Part shown: piece after piece, positions 9,739 through 18,755 of the stretch | Position numbering within the stretch: the stretch's first letter is position 1 | Layout of the letters: every line of letters starts with the position of its first letter | Source: Pelagibacteraceae bacterium AG-359-O02 | Lineage (GTDB): Bacteria > Pseudomonadota > Alphaproteobacteria > Pelagibacterales > Pelagibacteraceae | Direction of reading: 5' to 3' | Length of the DNA: 43,028 nucleotides | Assembly (NCBI GenBank): GCA_003280485.1 | Contig: QCEU01000009.1 | Span: 1 to 43,028, forward strand | Translations under genes and position numbers: made by a program | The notes under the pieces: model-generated | Told to the model about the DNA's origin: nothing | The model's database searches: none | The model's input: the letters and a program-made list of their open reading frames with translations, nothing else

Positions 9739-10626
9739 ATGTTTAAAGGTTCAAATGTAGCGTTAGTAACACCATTTAAAGGCAATAGCCTTGATGAGGA
9801 AACTTATATAAAAATTATTAATTTTCATTTAGAAAATGGAACAAATGGACTCGTGCCAGCTGGTACAACAGGCGAGTCTCCAACTCTTTCACATAGAGAA
9901 CATGAGAAAGTTATAGAACTATGCATACAAGAAGCTAAGGGAAAAATTCCCGTAATTGCAGGCACTGGATCAAATTCTACTACAGAAGCTATATCGCTCA
10001 CAGAACACGCAGAAAAGGCTGGAACAGATGGGGCCTTGATAGTGACACCTTATTATAACAAACCCACTCAGGAGGGCTTATATCAGCACTACAAGGCTAT
10101 AAATGACAAATGTGGCATACCAATCATAATTTATAATATTCCTGGCAGATCAGTTATTGATATGACAGTAGATACTATGGCAAGATTATTTGAGCTTAAG
10201 AACATTGTTGGTGTTAAAGATGCAACTGGCGATTTGAATAGAGTAGATGAGACTTTCAAAAAACTTGGTCATGAATTTATCCAACTAACAGGTGAGGATG
10301 GTCTTGCTTATGAATATAATAAAAGAGGTGGTGTAGGGTGTATTTCTGTTACTGCCAACATAGCTCCTAAAATGTGTTCTGATATGCAAAAATTTTCAAA
10401 ATCGCAGAATAACGATGAGCAAAAAAAGGCTGAAGAGATAGATAAAAAACTTCAACCTTTACATAAATCGTTGTTTATTGAGAGCAATCCATCACCAGTT
10501 AAATACGCAGCTAAATTGATAGGTCTATGTGATGATAATGTGAGATTACCTTTGGTAACAGTTTTAGATGAAACAAAAGCTGAAGTTAAAAAAGCTCTCA
10601 TATCTGCCAAATTAATTAATGAATAA
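9739..10626 (+). CDS. dapA: 4-hydroxy-tetrahydrodipicolinate synthase
   Basis: A 295-residue TIM-barrel enzyme that condenses pyruvate with aspartate semialdehyde, the first committed step of lysine and diaminopimelate synthesis. The catalytic residues are in place: Thr43/Thr44 in AGTTGES, Tyr132 in YNIPGRS and the Schiff-base Lys160 in GVKDATGD. Length is standard. It is the first gene of a forward run and overlaps smpB by 8 bp, a frequent neighbour in alphaproteobacteria. It supplies diaminopimelate for the peptidoglycan that the adjacent Slt protein remodels. Confidence 0.97.
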   Translation: MFKGSNVALVTPFKGNSLDEETYIKIINFHLENGTNGLVPAGTTGESPTLSHREHEKVIELCIQEAKGKIPVIAGTGSNSTTEAISLTEHAEKAGTDGALIVTPYYNKPTQEGLYQHYKAINDKCGIPIIIYNIPGRSVIDMTVDTMARLFELKNIVGVKDATGDLNRVDETFKKLGHEFIQLTGEDGLAYEYNKRGGVGCISVTANIAPKMCSDMQKFSKSQNNDEQKKAEEIDKKLQPLHKSLFIESNPSPVKYAAKLIGLCDDNVRLPLVTVLDETKAEVKKALISAKLINE

Positions 10627-11089
10627 AAAAACCACTCCTGGTTTAAAAATTATTACAATTAATAGAAAGGCATCTTTTAATTATTTTTTTAAAGAGTTAT
10701 TTGAAGCAGGTATAGTTTTAAAGGGCTCTGAAATAAAATCAGTAAGATCAGGTAAAATTAATATAGCAGATTCATATGCTGTCGATAAAGATGGAGAAAT
10801 TTTTTTGATCAATTCTCATATACCTATTTATAAACAAGCTAGTTATTCAAATCATAACCCTTACTCTGAAAGAAAACTTTTATTAAATAAAAAAGAAATT
10901 AATAAAATTATAGGTAGAATTCATGAAGATGGTTTGACTATCGTACCAACAAAAATGTATTTCAAAAAAGGTAAGGCAAAATTAGAGATTGCAGTAGCTA
11001 AAGGCAAAAAACAATTTGATAAAAGACTGACAAAGAAAACAAGAGACTGGAACCGTGAAAAAGCAAGATATATTAGAAAATCAAGTTAA
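10619..11089 (+). CDS. smpB: SsrA-binding protein SmpB
   Basis: A 156-residue OB-fold protein that binds tmRNA and delivers it to stalled ribosomes in trans-translation. [23 protein letters not shown], shown here by its start [11 protein letters not shown] at about 31-41, is the family signature; the basic C-terminal tail with [15 protein letters not shown] is also typical. The start overlaps the end of dapA by 8 bp. The matching tmRNA gene was not found in this window. Confidence 0.96.
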   Translation: MNKKTTPGLKIITINRKASFNYFFKELFEAGIVLKGSEIKSVRSGKINIADSYAVDKDGEIFLINSHIPIYKQASYSNHNPYSERKLLLNKKEINKIIGRIHEDGLTIVPTKMYFKKGKAKLEIAVAKGKKQFDKRLTKKTRDWNREKARYIRKSS

Positions 11090-11585
11090 TTTTGTATACC
11101 TGGCATTAGGTTCTAATCTTGGAGACAAGAAAAATAATCTAAATACAAGTATAGATTTAATCCAAAAAGAGGGAATTTTAATAAAGAAAAGATCAAAATT
11201 TTATAGCACAAAATCTTGGCCAAATGAAAATTTTCCAAATTTTATTAATTCTATCATATTGATAGAGACAAAATTAAATATAACCGAATTATTTTTAAAA
11301 ATTAAAAAAATTGAAAAAAAATTGGGAAGAACAAAGTCAAAAAGAAATCATCCAAGAATATGTGATATTGATATAGTTGATTATAATGGTGAAATAATCC
11401 ATAGAAAACATGGAAATCATAAACTTAATACTCCGCATAAAAGAATGCATAATAGAAATTTTGTTCTGTTTCCTTTATATGAATTAGATAAAGATTGGGT
11501 TCACCCTAAACTTAATAAAAATATAGTCATTTTAATGTCAAATTTAACCTCAGATCAGTTATTGGGTATTAAAATTGCTCAATAA
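11055..11585 (+). CDS. folK: 2-amino-4-hydroxy-6-hydroxymethyldihydropteridine pyrophosphokinase
   Basis: A 176-residue HPPK that transfers pyrophosphate from ATP to 6-hydroxymethyldihydropterin in folate synthesis. The opening [15 protein letters not shown], the ATP/Mg site [14 protein letters not shown] and [17 protein letters not shown] cover all family motifs. The start used is GTG at 11055, 35 bp inside smpB; it is the only plausible start codon before YLALGSN, and no ATG is available. Folate from this pathway feeds the one-carbon chemistry of sarcosine oxidase and GlyA encoded nearby. Confidence 0.9.
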   Translation: MKKQDILENQVNFVYLALGSNLGDKKNNLNTSIDLIQKEGILIKKRSKFYSTKSWPNENFPNFINSIILIETKLNITELFLKIKKIEKKLGRTKSKRNHPRICDIDIVDYNGEIIHRKHGNHKLNTPHKRMHNRNFVLFPLYELDKDWVHPKLNKNIVILMSNLTSDQLLGIKIAQ

Positions 11586-11601
11586 AATGATATAAATAGT
11601 A

Positions 11602-13344
11602 ATGCTTAAATCTGAAGAATTAATTAATAAGGTAAAAAATTATAACAAGTTTCTTAATCCAGAAACTTTATCAAAAGCTTATGATTTTGCTTTAAAAGCC
11701 CATGAAAAACAAAAAAGAGATGAGGGATCACCTTATATTATTCATCCGATTGCAGTTGCAAATATTTTAACTGAGTTAAAGCTAGACAGTGCAACTATAG
11801 CTACTGGTTTACTTCACGATACAATAGAAGATACTCATGCAACTTATAATACAATAGAAGCAGAATTTGGAAAAGAGGTTGCTGATTTAGTTGATGGTGT
11901 GACAAAAATTTCTGAGTTTGAAAATCAAGCAATATCAAACTCTAAAGCAGAAAATTTTAGAAAATTAATATTAGCAACATCAAAAGACATCCGAGTTTTA
12001 CTGGTGAAACTTGCTGATAGACTACACAATATGCGTACCATTAAAGTTGTTGATAAAGAAAAGCAAATTAGAAAAGCAAAGGAGACAATGGAAATTTATG
12101 CGCCTCTTGCAGATAGGATGGGTATGCATCGTATAAGAGATGAATTAGAAGACCTTTCTTTTGAAGTTTTAAATGAAGATGCAAGAAAATTGATAAAAGA
12201 CAGATTAGACAAAATTAAAGAAAATAATCTAATTAACTTTAATAATATTTCTAATGAGTTTTTTGAAGTACTTAAAAACAAAAATATAGAGCCAAAAATA
12301 GTTGGAAGAGAGAAAACTCCTTTTTCAATTTGGAGAAAAATCCAAAAAAAAAGAACTTCTCTTGAACAAATAACAGACATTATTGGGTTTAGAATTATTT
12401 TAGATAATATTGAGGATTGTTATAAAGCTTTAGGAGTTTTCCATAGTAAATGGAATTGCATACCAGGTAAATTTAAAGATTATATTTCATCACCAAAAAT
12501 CAATAAATATCAATCATTACACACAGCTATTATTGGACCAAATAAAAGACCAATTGAAATCCAGTTAAGAACAAAGCAAATGCATGAATTTGCAGAAAGA
12601 GGTATTGCTTCTCACTGGAAATATAAATCATCAGAAAAATTTAATTCTTTAACTTGGAAAGAGTATGATTGGTTAGCAGATTTAGTTGAAATTATTGATA
12701 AAAATGAGAATCCAGATGACTCATACGAATATACAAAACTTCAAATGTTTCAAGAAAACGCATTTTGTTTCACTCCAAAAGGATCAATTATAAAACTACC
12801 TAAAAATGCTACACCAATAGATTTTGCCTATGCGGTCCATACTCAAATCGGAGATGCTGCTGTTGGTTGTGAAATAAATGGAAATGAAAGCGCTTTGCAA
12901 TCTATATTAAGAAACGGGGATGTAGTTAAGATTATCACCTCTAAAAAAGCCTCCCCCTCATTACATTGGTTAACGAGCACCAAAACAGGTAAAGCTCGTG
13001 CTGCAATTAGACGTTATTGGCAGTACCGTGAAAATAGCAAACCGATTAAGGAAAAAAGATATAATACTACACTTTGGATTTCTCTGCCTGACGAACCTGG
13101 AAAAATGGGTGATGTAACAACCATGATTGGTGAAAACTTAGTTAATATTTCAAGTGTAGAAATGGTAGAAAAACTCAATGGAAGGATTAATTTCAAATTT
13201 AATTTAATCATACATGACCTTAAGAACTTTACAAAATTGATAAGTGAACTAAAACAAAAAGAATATAAATTTAAAATTATAAGACACAAAAATAAAAAAT
13301 ATGCTTTCTTTAAAAAACTCTTTAGCAGTTTTAAGAAAAACTAA
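11602..13344 (+). CDS. rel: Bifunctional (p)ppGpp synthetase/hydrolase, short Rel
   Basis: A 580-residue Rel/SpoT protein controlling the stringent response. The N-terminal HD hydrolase is intact (His48, His72-Asp73 in LLHDTIEDT, then DRLHNMRT). The synthetase domain has FKDYISSPKINKYQSLHT and EIQLRTKQMHEFAERG. A TGS domain follows (MFQENAFCFTPKGSIIKLP) and an ACT domain ends the protein (LWISLPDEPGKMGDVTTMIG). The usual length is about 700-750. The missing stretch lies between TGS and ACT, where the helical and zinc-finger/RIS regions should be; here only an AR-x-x-IRRYW segment of about 30 residues links them. Both catalytic domains look functional. Confidence 0.93.
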   Translation: MLKSEELINKVKNYNKFLNPETLSKAYDFALKAHEKQKRDEGSPYIIHPIAVANILTELKLDSATIATGLLHDTIEDTHATYNTIEAEFGKEVADLVDGVTKISEFENQAISNSKAENFRKLILATSKDIRVLLVKLADRLHNMRTIKVVDKEKQIRKAKETMEIYAPLADRMGMHRIRDELEDLSFEVLNEDARKLIKDRLDKIKENNLINFNNISNEFFEVLKNKNIEPKIVGREKTPFSIWRKIQKKRTSLEQITDIIGFRIILDNIEDCYKALGVFHSKWNCIPGKFKDYISSPKINKYQSLHTAIIGPNKRPIEIQLRTKQMHEFAERGIASHWKYKSSEKFNSLTWKEYDWLADLVEIIDKNENPDDSYEYTKLQMFQENAFCFTPKGSIIKLPKNATPIDFAYAVHTQIGDAAVGCEINGNESALQSILRNGDVVKIITSKKASPSLHWLTSTKTGKARAAIRRYWQYRENSKPIKEKRYNTTLWISLPDEPGKMGDVTTMIGENLVNISSVEMVEKLNGRINFKFNLIIHDLKNFTKLISELKQKEYKFKIIRHKNKKYAFFKKLFSSFKKN

Positions 13345-13891
13345 TGCTTTGTTAGATGGGCATTTTGTATTGTCATCTGGACTACATTCACCTTCTTATG
13401 TGCAATGTGCAAAATTATTAAGCTTTCCAAACAAATCTGAAAAATTTACAAAATCTTTAGCAAGTAAAATAAAAAAAACATTTAAAAATATTGATTTAAT
13501 TCTTTCACCAGCGATGGGTGGAATTGTAATTGGTTATGAAATCGGGAGAGTTTTAAAAAAAGAAACAATTTTTTGTGAACGTGTTGAGGGAAATTTTAAG
13601 TTAAGAAGAGGTTTTTATATCAAAAAAAAATCAAGAGTATTAATTATTGAAGATGTTATAACTACAGGAAAATCAAGTTTAGAGTGTGCTAAATTAATAA
13701 AAAAATCTGGAGCAATTTTATTAGGATTTGCGTGTTTAATTGACAGATCTAATGAGCAAACTTTAAAAATAAAAAGAAAAAATATAATTTCACAAGTAAA
13801 ATTAAAAATTCCAACTTTTAAAAAAAAAAATATTCCAGATAGTCTAAAAAAAATTCCAATTACCAAACCTGGAAGTAGGTTTTTAAAATGA
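13301..13891 (+). CDS. pyrE: Orotate phosphoribosyltransferase
   Basis: A 196-residue type I phosphoribosyltransferase that joins orotate and PRPP to orotidine 5'-phosphate in pyrimidine synthesis. The PRPP-binding loop is RVLIIEDVITTGKSSLE (about 107-123), and LDGHFVLSSGLHSPSYVQ near the N-terminus is also conserved. The ATG at 13301 lies 44 bp inside rel; no later in-frame ATG precedes the conserved N-terminal block, so the overlap appears real. pdxJ overlaps the end by 4 bp. Confidence 0.94.
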   Translation: MLSLKNSLAVLRKTNALLDGHFVLSSGLHSPSYVQCAKLLSFPNKSEKFTKSLASKIKKTFKNIDLILSPAMGGIVIGYEIGRVLKKETIFCERVEGNFKLRRGFYIKKKSRVLIIEDVITTGKSSLECAKLIKKSGAILLGFACLIDRSNEQTLKIKRKNIISQVKLKIPTFKKKNIPDSLKKIPITKPGSRFLK

Positions 13892-14607
13892 AAAAGAGAC
13901 TAGGTGTCAATATTGACCATGTTGCAACGTTGAGAAATGCCAGAGGTGAAAAGCATCCTGATCCCTATACTGTAGCATTAGATGTTTTAAAGTCTGGCGC
14001 AGACTCTATTACAGTTCATTTAAGAGAGGATAGACGACACATTAATGATATGGATTTAAAAATCCTTTCATCAGACAAATCAATCCCTATTAATTTGGAA
14101 ATAGCTACAGATCCAAAAATGATAAATATTGCATTAAAAAATAAACCTTCTTTTATTTGTCTTGTTCCTGAAAAAAGAAATGAAGTTACTACTGAAGGAG
14201 GATTAAATTTGAAAAAGAATAAAAATAAAATCAAAAAAATATTAGAAATTTTTAATAGAAATAATATTAGAACAAGCTTATTCATAAACCCATCTCTGCA
14301 AGATATAAAATTATCAAAAATCTTAGGAAGCAAATGTATAGAGATACATACAGGTAAGATTTCTAACCAAATAAAACAAAATAAAAATTATACTAAAGAG
14401 CTAAATCAAATTAAAAAATGTGCCTTTTATGGAAATAAAATAGGTTTAGAGGTTCATGCTGGACATGGTATGGACTATAAGACAACAAAAATACTAAATA
14501 AGATAAAACAAATTGAGGAATTTAATATAGGCCATTTTATAATTGGAGAGTCTGTCTCACATAGCATTTCAAAAGTAGTTAAACAATTTATTAAAATATT
14601 AAGATAA
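13888..14607 (+). CDS. pdxJ: Pyridoxine 5'-phosphate synthase
   Basis: A 239-residue TIM-barrel enzyme that closes the pyridoxine ring from 1-deoxyxylulose 5-phosphate and 3-amino-2-oxopropyl phosphate in the DXP-dependent vitamin B6 route. RLGVNIDHVATLRNARG at the N-terminus is the defining motif, followed by HPDPYTVAL, SITVHLREDRRHI and, late, GLEVHAGHGMDY. It overlaps pyrE by 4 bp and shares one base with acpS; the pdxJ-acpS pair is conserved in many proteobacteria. PLP made from this product serves GlyA and the MetY-like enzymes in this window. Confidence 0.97.
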   Translation: MKKRLGVNIDHVATLRNARGEKHPDPYTVALDVLKSGADSITVHLREDRRHINDMDLKILSSDKSIPINLEIATDPKMINIALKNKPSFICLVPEKRNEVTTEGGLNLKKNKNKIKKILEIFNRNNIRTSLFINPSLQDIKLSKILGSKCIEIHTGKISNQIKQNKNYTKELNQIKKCAFYGNKIGLEVHAGHGMDYKTTKILNKIKQIEEFNIGHFIIGESVSHSISKVVKQFIKILR

Positions 14608-14996
14608 TGCATATAATAGGTAATGGTGTTGATATTATTAAAAACAGTAGAATAAATAATTCATTAAAAATTAAAGGTTTTTTAAATAGAATTTTTACAG
14701 AAAAAGAAATTCAACAAGGAACAAAATTAAAAAATAAAATTAATTTTTATGCAAAAAGATTTGCTGCAAAAGAGGCTTTTGTTAAAGCAATTGGTACCGG
14801 CTTTAGGTCAGATATAAATTTTACAGATATTGAAATTAAGAATTATAAGAATGGAAAGCCATATATTTCACTATCAAAAAAACTAAACAATTTTTTGCAA
14901 AAAAAATTCAAAATACAAAAATATAAAGTCTTTTTATCACTTTCTGATGAAAAAGAATATTCTATAGCGTTTGTTGTTATAGACAAAAAAATATGA
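14607..14996 (+). CDS. acpS: Holo-[acyl-carrier-protein] synthase
   Basis: A 129-residue phosphopantetheinyl transferase that activates acyl carrier protein. The Mg-binding motif GNGVDIIKNSRI is at the N-terminus and FAAKEAFVKAIGTGFR in the middle; both are the AcpS signatures. It overlaps pdxJ by one base and lepB by 4 bp. Length is normal for the family. Confidence 0.96.
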   Translation: MHIIGNGVDIIKNSRINNSLKIKGFLNRIFTEKEIQQGTKLKNKINFYAKRFAAKEAFVKAIGTGFRSDINFTDIEIKNYKNGKPYISLSKKLNNFLQKKFKIQKYKVFLSLSDEKEYSIAFVVIDKKI

Positions 14997-15721
14997 AAAA
15001 AATAATTATTGAAAATCTTAAAACTATAATTTATGCACTTATCATTGCAGTTTTAATTAGATCTATTTTATTACAACCTTTTTATATACCTTCATCGTCA
15101 ATGGAACCAAATTTATTAGTTGGAGATAGACTTTTTGTTACTAAATTCACATATGGTTATAGCAAGCATTCCTTGCCATTTAGTCCACCTATTTTTGAAA
15201 ATCGTATTTTTACCGATATTCCTAAAAGAGGTGATGTTGCTGTATTTAAAACGCCAGCTGATAATAGAACCGACTATATAAAGCGTGTTATTGGTTTACC
15301 AGGTGATACAATTCAGTTTATTAATGGCGATCTTTATCTAAATGATAATCAAATTTTAAAAACAATTAAATCAAAAAATATCACTAATTATTGTGGAAAA
15401 TCAAAAATACAAGTTAACACATTTGAGGAAAAACTTCCAAACGGCAAAGTTTATTTGGCATCATACAGAACTGATATTACTTTTGCTAACACAGATAAAT
15501 ACCTAGTTCCAAAAGACCATTTATTTTTCTTAGGAGATAATAGGGATTGCTCAAAAGATAGTAGATTTTTATCTGAAGTTGGATATGTGCATAAAAATAA
15601 TCTTGTGGGTAAAGCTCAAATATTGTTTTTTTCATCAGATCCATTTGTAGGAAGTATTGTAAAATTTTGGAATTGGACTGAAATATTAAGGTTAAATAGA
15701 TTTTTCAAATTTATTGATTAA
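14993..15721 (+). CDS. lepB: Signal peptidase I
   Basis: A 242-residue inner-membrane serine protease that removes signal peptides from exported proteins. There is one N-terminal membrane helix (about 9-28). The catalytic Ser36 is in PSSSMEPNLLVGD and the catalytic Lys97 in DYIKRVIGLPGD; LGDNRDCSKDSR completes the family boxes. It overlaps acpS by 4 bp and is 2 bp from rnc, the classic lepB-rnc order. Confidence 0.97.
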   Translation: MKKIIIENLKTIIYALIIAVLIRSILLQPFYIPSSSMEPNLLVGDRLFVTKFTYGYSKHSLPFSPPIFENRIFTDIPKRGDVAVFKTPADNRTDYIKRVIGLPGDTIQFINGDLYLNDNQILKTIKSKNITNYCGKSKIQVNTFEEKLPNGKVYLASYRTDITFANTDKYLVPKDHLFFLGDNRDCSKDSRFLSEVGYVHKNNLVGKAQILFFSSDPFVGSIVKFWNWTEILRLNRFFKFID

Positions 15722-15723
15722 TT

Positions 15724-16389
15724 ATGAGCACTCTAAAAAACCTTCAAAAAAAGATTAAAATAAATTTTAAGAACCAGCAAATCCTTTTGCAAGCTATTAC
15801 TCACAAAAGCTATGATCCAAATAATAATTATGAAAATCTTGAATTTTTAGGAGATAGAGTACTAGGACTTGTAGTTTCAAAAAAATTATACGAGCTTTAT
15901 CCACATGAAAAAGTAGGTTCCTTGGATAAAAAATTAGCCTCTTTAGTCAACAAAAATAAATGTCTAGAAGTTGGAAATTCATTAAAACTTAGAGAATTTG
16001 TAATTACAGGAAATTCTAAGACGAGCAAAAATATAGTTGAAAATAAAATTATCTCGGATTGCTGTGAGGCATTAATAGGAGCCATTTATTTGGATAAAGG
16101 TTTTGAAGTTTCTAAAAGTTTTATTCTTAAATTATGGAAAAATTTAATAAATAATGCTGAAACAACTTTCATTGATGCCAAAACTCAACTTCAAGAGTAT
16201 TCTTTAAAAACTTTTAAAGTATTACCTATCTATAAATTAGTCTCTAACACAGGACCAAGACATAAACCAAATTTTAAAGTAGGAGTAAAACTTAAAAATA
16301 GCAAATATTTTTATGCTGTGGGATCCTCAAAAAAAAAAGCAGAGCAATCTGCTGCATCAGAACTCCTTAAAAAAATTAATCAAAAATGA
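15724..16389 (+). CDS. rnc: Ribonuclease III
   Basis: A 221-residue double-strand-specific endonuclease for rRNA and mRNA processing. The catalytic signature NYENLEFLGDRVLGLVVS is at about 38-55, a second acidic site is in SDCCEALIGAIYLDKG, and a double-stranded-RNA-binding domain follows (about 152-221, DAKTQLQEYSLK to KKKAEQSAASELLKK). It overlaps recO by 4 bp. In many proteobacteria era lies between rnc and recO; here it does not. Confidence 0.97.
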   Translation: MSTLKNLQKKIKINFKNQQILLQAITHKSYDPNNNYENLEFLGDRVLGLVVSKKLYELYPHEKVGSLDKKLASLVNKNKCLEVGNSLKLREFVITGNSKTSKNIVENKIISDCCEALIGAIYLDKGFEVSKSFILKLWKNLINNAETTFIDAKTQLQEYSLKTFKVLPIYKLVSNTGPRHKPNFKVGVKLKNSKYFYAVGSSKKKAEQSAASELLKKINQK

Positions 16390-17060
16390 ATTGGCAAGAT
16401 AAAGGTTACTTATTATCTTTAAATAAATATAATGAAAATTCATCAATAGCTGAATTCTACACTAAAAATAATGGAAAAATAGTTGGTGTTATTTTTGGCT
16501 CCACATCAAAAAAAATTAAGAGCTATTTATTAATAGGTAATAAATTTCATATCAATTCAAAACTAAGAGAAGATGGTAGACTTGGATATCTAAAAGTTGA
16601 GATTGATGAAATTAAAACACCTGTTTATTTGGAAAATAAAAAAAAATTATTTTGTATTATTTATTGCATGCATTTAATTAAAATTCTTACAGTTGAAAAT
16701 GAGAATAATGTTGAAATATATAATCTTTTAGAAAAATTATTCAAAACAATTGAACTTGATAATTGGCTAGTTGAATTTTTGTATTTAGAGCTAAACATAT
16801 TAAAGTCTGTAGGATACGATATTAACTTTAAAGATTACGTGGTTGATAAAAGCATAAATGGTCAAACCAAATATATTGTAGACTCAAGTAAAAAAATCAT
16901 ACCCAATTTTCTAATAGATAAAAATATGAGTCCTGAAAATTTAAATGATATATACAGTGGCTTTTCCATAGTTGGAGATTTTTTGGATAAAACAATTATC
17001 AAACCTAATAACAAGAATTATCCTTCTTCAAGAAATGATTTTGTTAATTTGTTGAAATAA
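16386..17060 (+). CDS. recO: DNA repair protein RecO
   Basis: A 224-residue protein with an N-terminal OB fold (about 1-78, opening with W-x-D-x-G-Y-L-L-S) and a helical C-terminal domain. RecO acts with RecR to load RecA on SSB-coated DNA in recombinational repair. The zinc-binding cysteines seen in some RecO proteins are absent, as in many proteobacterial versions. It overlaps rnc by 4 bp and its stop directly abuts that of the convergent hemB. Identification rests on the N-terminal pattern plus position after rnc. Confidence 0.85.
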   Translation: MNWQDKGYLLSLNKYNENSSIAEFYTKNNGKIVGVIFGSTSKKIKSYLLIGNKFHINSKLREDGRLGYLKVEIDEIKTPVYLENKKKLFCIIYCMHLIKILTVENENNVEIYNLLEKLFKTIELDNWLVEFLYLELNILKSVGYDINFKDYVVDKSINGQTKYIVDSSKKIIPNFLIDKNMSPENLNDIYSGFSIVGDFLDKTIIKPNNKNYPSSRNDFVNLLK

Positions 17061-18041
17061 TTAGAGATCAATTTGATCGGCAAAATAAGTTACAATACCG
17101 TTTGCTCCAGCTCTTTTAAACGAAATAAGAGACTCTTTTATTGAGGCTTTATCTATTAATTTTTTATTAATTCCATTCATTATCAAACTGTATTCACCAG
17201 AAACTTGGTATGCAAATACTGGTATTTTAAAATTATCCTTTACTTTTTTTATTATATCAAGATAGGGCATGCCAGGTTTAACCATGACCATATCAGCACC
17301 TTCTTTTATATCTAATGAAACTTCTCTCAAACATTCATCTGAATTTCTAAAATCCATTTGGTATGTTTTTTTATCACCTTTAAGTAATTTTTTTGATCCA
17401 ACAGCATCTCTAAATGGTCCATAAAAGCTAGATGAAAATTTAACTGCATATGATAATATTTGCACGTCATATAAATTATTTTTATCTAATGCTGATCGAA
17501 TTTTACCAATTCTGCCATCCATCATATCTGAGGGTGCAATAACATCACATCCCATTTTAGCTTGCAGCACCGCTTGTTTGGTAAGTATTTCTATAGTTTT
17601 ATCATTTTGAATATTATTTTTCTTTAACAATCCGTCATGGCCATGAGAAGTGTAAGGATCTAGAGCCACATCACACATAATACCAATTTTATTCTTAAAT
17701 TTTTTTTTAATGAATTTTATACCTCTACAAACTAAATTATCTGGATTTAATGCTTCAGATCCATTTTCATCTTTTTTTGTTTTGCTTATGTATGGAAATA
17801 AAGCAACCATAGGTATTCCTTTTTTAATTGCTTTACCTACAGCTATATTCAGTTTGTCTATACTATACCTAAATACATTTGGCATAGATTTTATTGATTC
17901 TTTTTTATTTTTTCCTTCAATCAAGAAAATTGGCAGGATCAAGTCACTATAAGATAAAGAACTTTCTTGGACTAGTTTCCTAGACCAAGCGTATTTTCTT
18001 GATCTTCTAAGCCTTAAATTTGGATATTTACCTGTAATCAT
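17061..18041 (-). CDS. hemB: Delta-aminolevulinic acid dehydratase (porphobilinogen synthase)
   Basis: A 326-residue enzyme that condenses two 5-aminolevulinates to porphobilinogen in heme synthesis. I start it at the ATG at 18041 (MITGKYPNLRLRRSRK), because 21 further residues possible upstream do not resemble the family. Conserved parts include CDVIAPSDMMDGRIGKIR, SFYGPFRDAVGS and the Schiff-base segment MVKPGMPYLDII. The metal site reads DVALDPYTSHGHDG, with Asp where zinc enzymes have Cys, so this is the Mg-dependent type found in many alphaproteobacteria. Its stop abuts the recO stop with no gap. Confidence 0.96.
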   Translation of the reverse strand: MITGKYPNLRLRRSRKYAWSRKLVQESSLSYSDLILPIFLIEGKNKKESIKSMPNVFRYSIDKLNIAVGKAIKKGIPMVALFPYISKTKKDENGSEALNPDNLVCRGIKFIKKKFKNKIGIMCDVALDPYTSHGHDGLLKKNNIQNDKTIEILTKQAVLQAKMGCDVIAPSDMMDGRIGKIRSALDKNNLYDVQILSYAVKFSSSFYGPFRDAVGSKKLLKGDKKTYQMDFRNSDECLREVSLDIKEGADMVMVKPGMPYLDIIKKVKDNFKIPVFAYQVSGEYSLIMNGINKKLIDKASIKESLISFKRAGANGIVTYFADQIDL

Positions 18042-18109
18042 ATTGTATTTTATTATGCGACAAAATCTATTATACAAATATATATATAAATGAGTAGAAA
18101 ACAACTTCC

Positions 18110-18754
18110 ATGATGAACAATAAAGATAAAATCGTAAACCTTAACTTACATAATCAAACTGACAGAGTTTTAGACTTTAGTGATTTTCAGAAACAGACTA
18201 TACAATTTGATATTGATAAGCTTCAAGATGCTTATAACCAAATTATACAAATTAAAAAATTTGATGATGGAGGTGGTGTAACTAACTTTGGTGCAATTTC
18301 TTTAACACAAATACCAGGAGACCCGGACTCAATAAAAGGTAGCAAAGCTCGAGGTGTTTATTGGACTAAACCGGACAAGTCTGGGAAAGAAGTTTCAAGG
18401 GATGTAGATATAGATGAGTCTAAGTACAGTGAATTTATAAAAGATTACGAAAATACTTATTTTAAAGAAGTTTATGATGTTCTTTCATCAAAATATAAAT
18501 TAGGCAGAGTAAGAATTTTATTAAAAGAACCAAGATCAACATTAAGCTGGCATAGAGATCCAGAACCTAGATTGCATATACCAATTATAACAAATCCTGG
18601 ATGCTTGATGGTTATTGATAATGTAGCTAAGCATATGCCTGCTGATGGATCAGTTTGGGTTACTAACAATACAAAATATCATAATGCATTTAATGGTGGA
18701 GAAGAAAATAGAATACACCTAGTTGCATGTGTTTTAGATTATAAATTTAATTAA
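18110..18754 (+). CDS. Aspartyl/asparaginyl beta-hydroxylase-like 2-oxoglutarate/Fe(II) oxygenase
   Basis: A 214-residue protein with the iron and 2-oxoglutarate ligands of the Asp/Asn beta-hydroxylase family: His148-x-Asp150 in SWHRDPEPRLHIPI, distal His191 in NNTKYHNAFN, and Arg201 in ENRIHLVACV for 2-oxoglutarate. It therefore probably uses 2-oxoglutarate and O2 to hydroxylate a substrate; which one is unknown. It diverges from hemB 68 bp away and is followed after 1 bp by rpiB, so it probably heads the rpiB-glyA transcript. A second ATG directly follows the first. Confidence 0.8.
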   Translation: MMNNKDKIVNLNLHNQTDRVLDFSDFQKQTIQFDIDKLQDAYNQIIQIKKFDDGGGVTNFGAISLTQIPGDPDSIKGSKARGVYWTKPDKSGKEVSRDVDIDESKYSEFIKDYENTYFKEVYDVLSSKYKLGRVRILLKEPRSTLSWHRDPEPRLHIPIITNPGCLMVIDNVAKHMPADGSVWVTNNTKYHNAFNGGEENRIHLVACVLDYKFN

Positions 18755-18755
18755 T

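Noticed and set aside
18042-18104. 21-codon N-terminal extension of HemB
   Set aside because: The extension consists mainly of Tyr/Ile/Leu codons from an AT repeat and is unlike HemB; the ATG at 18041 is adjacent to the conserved RLRRSRK start.
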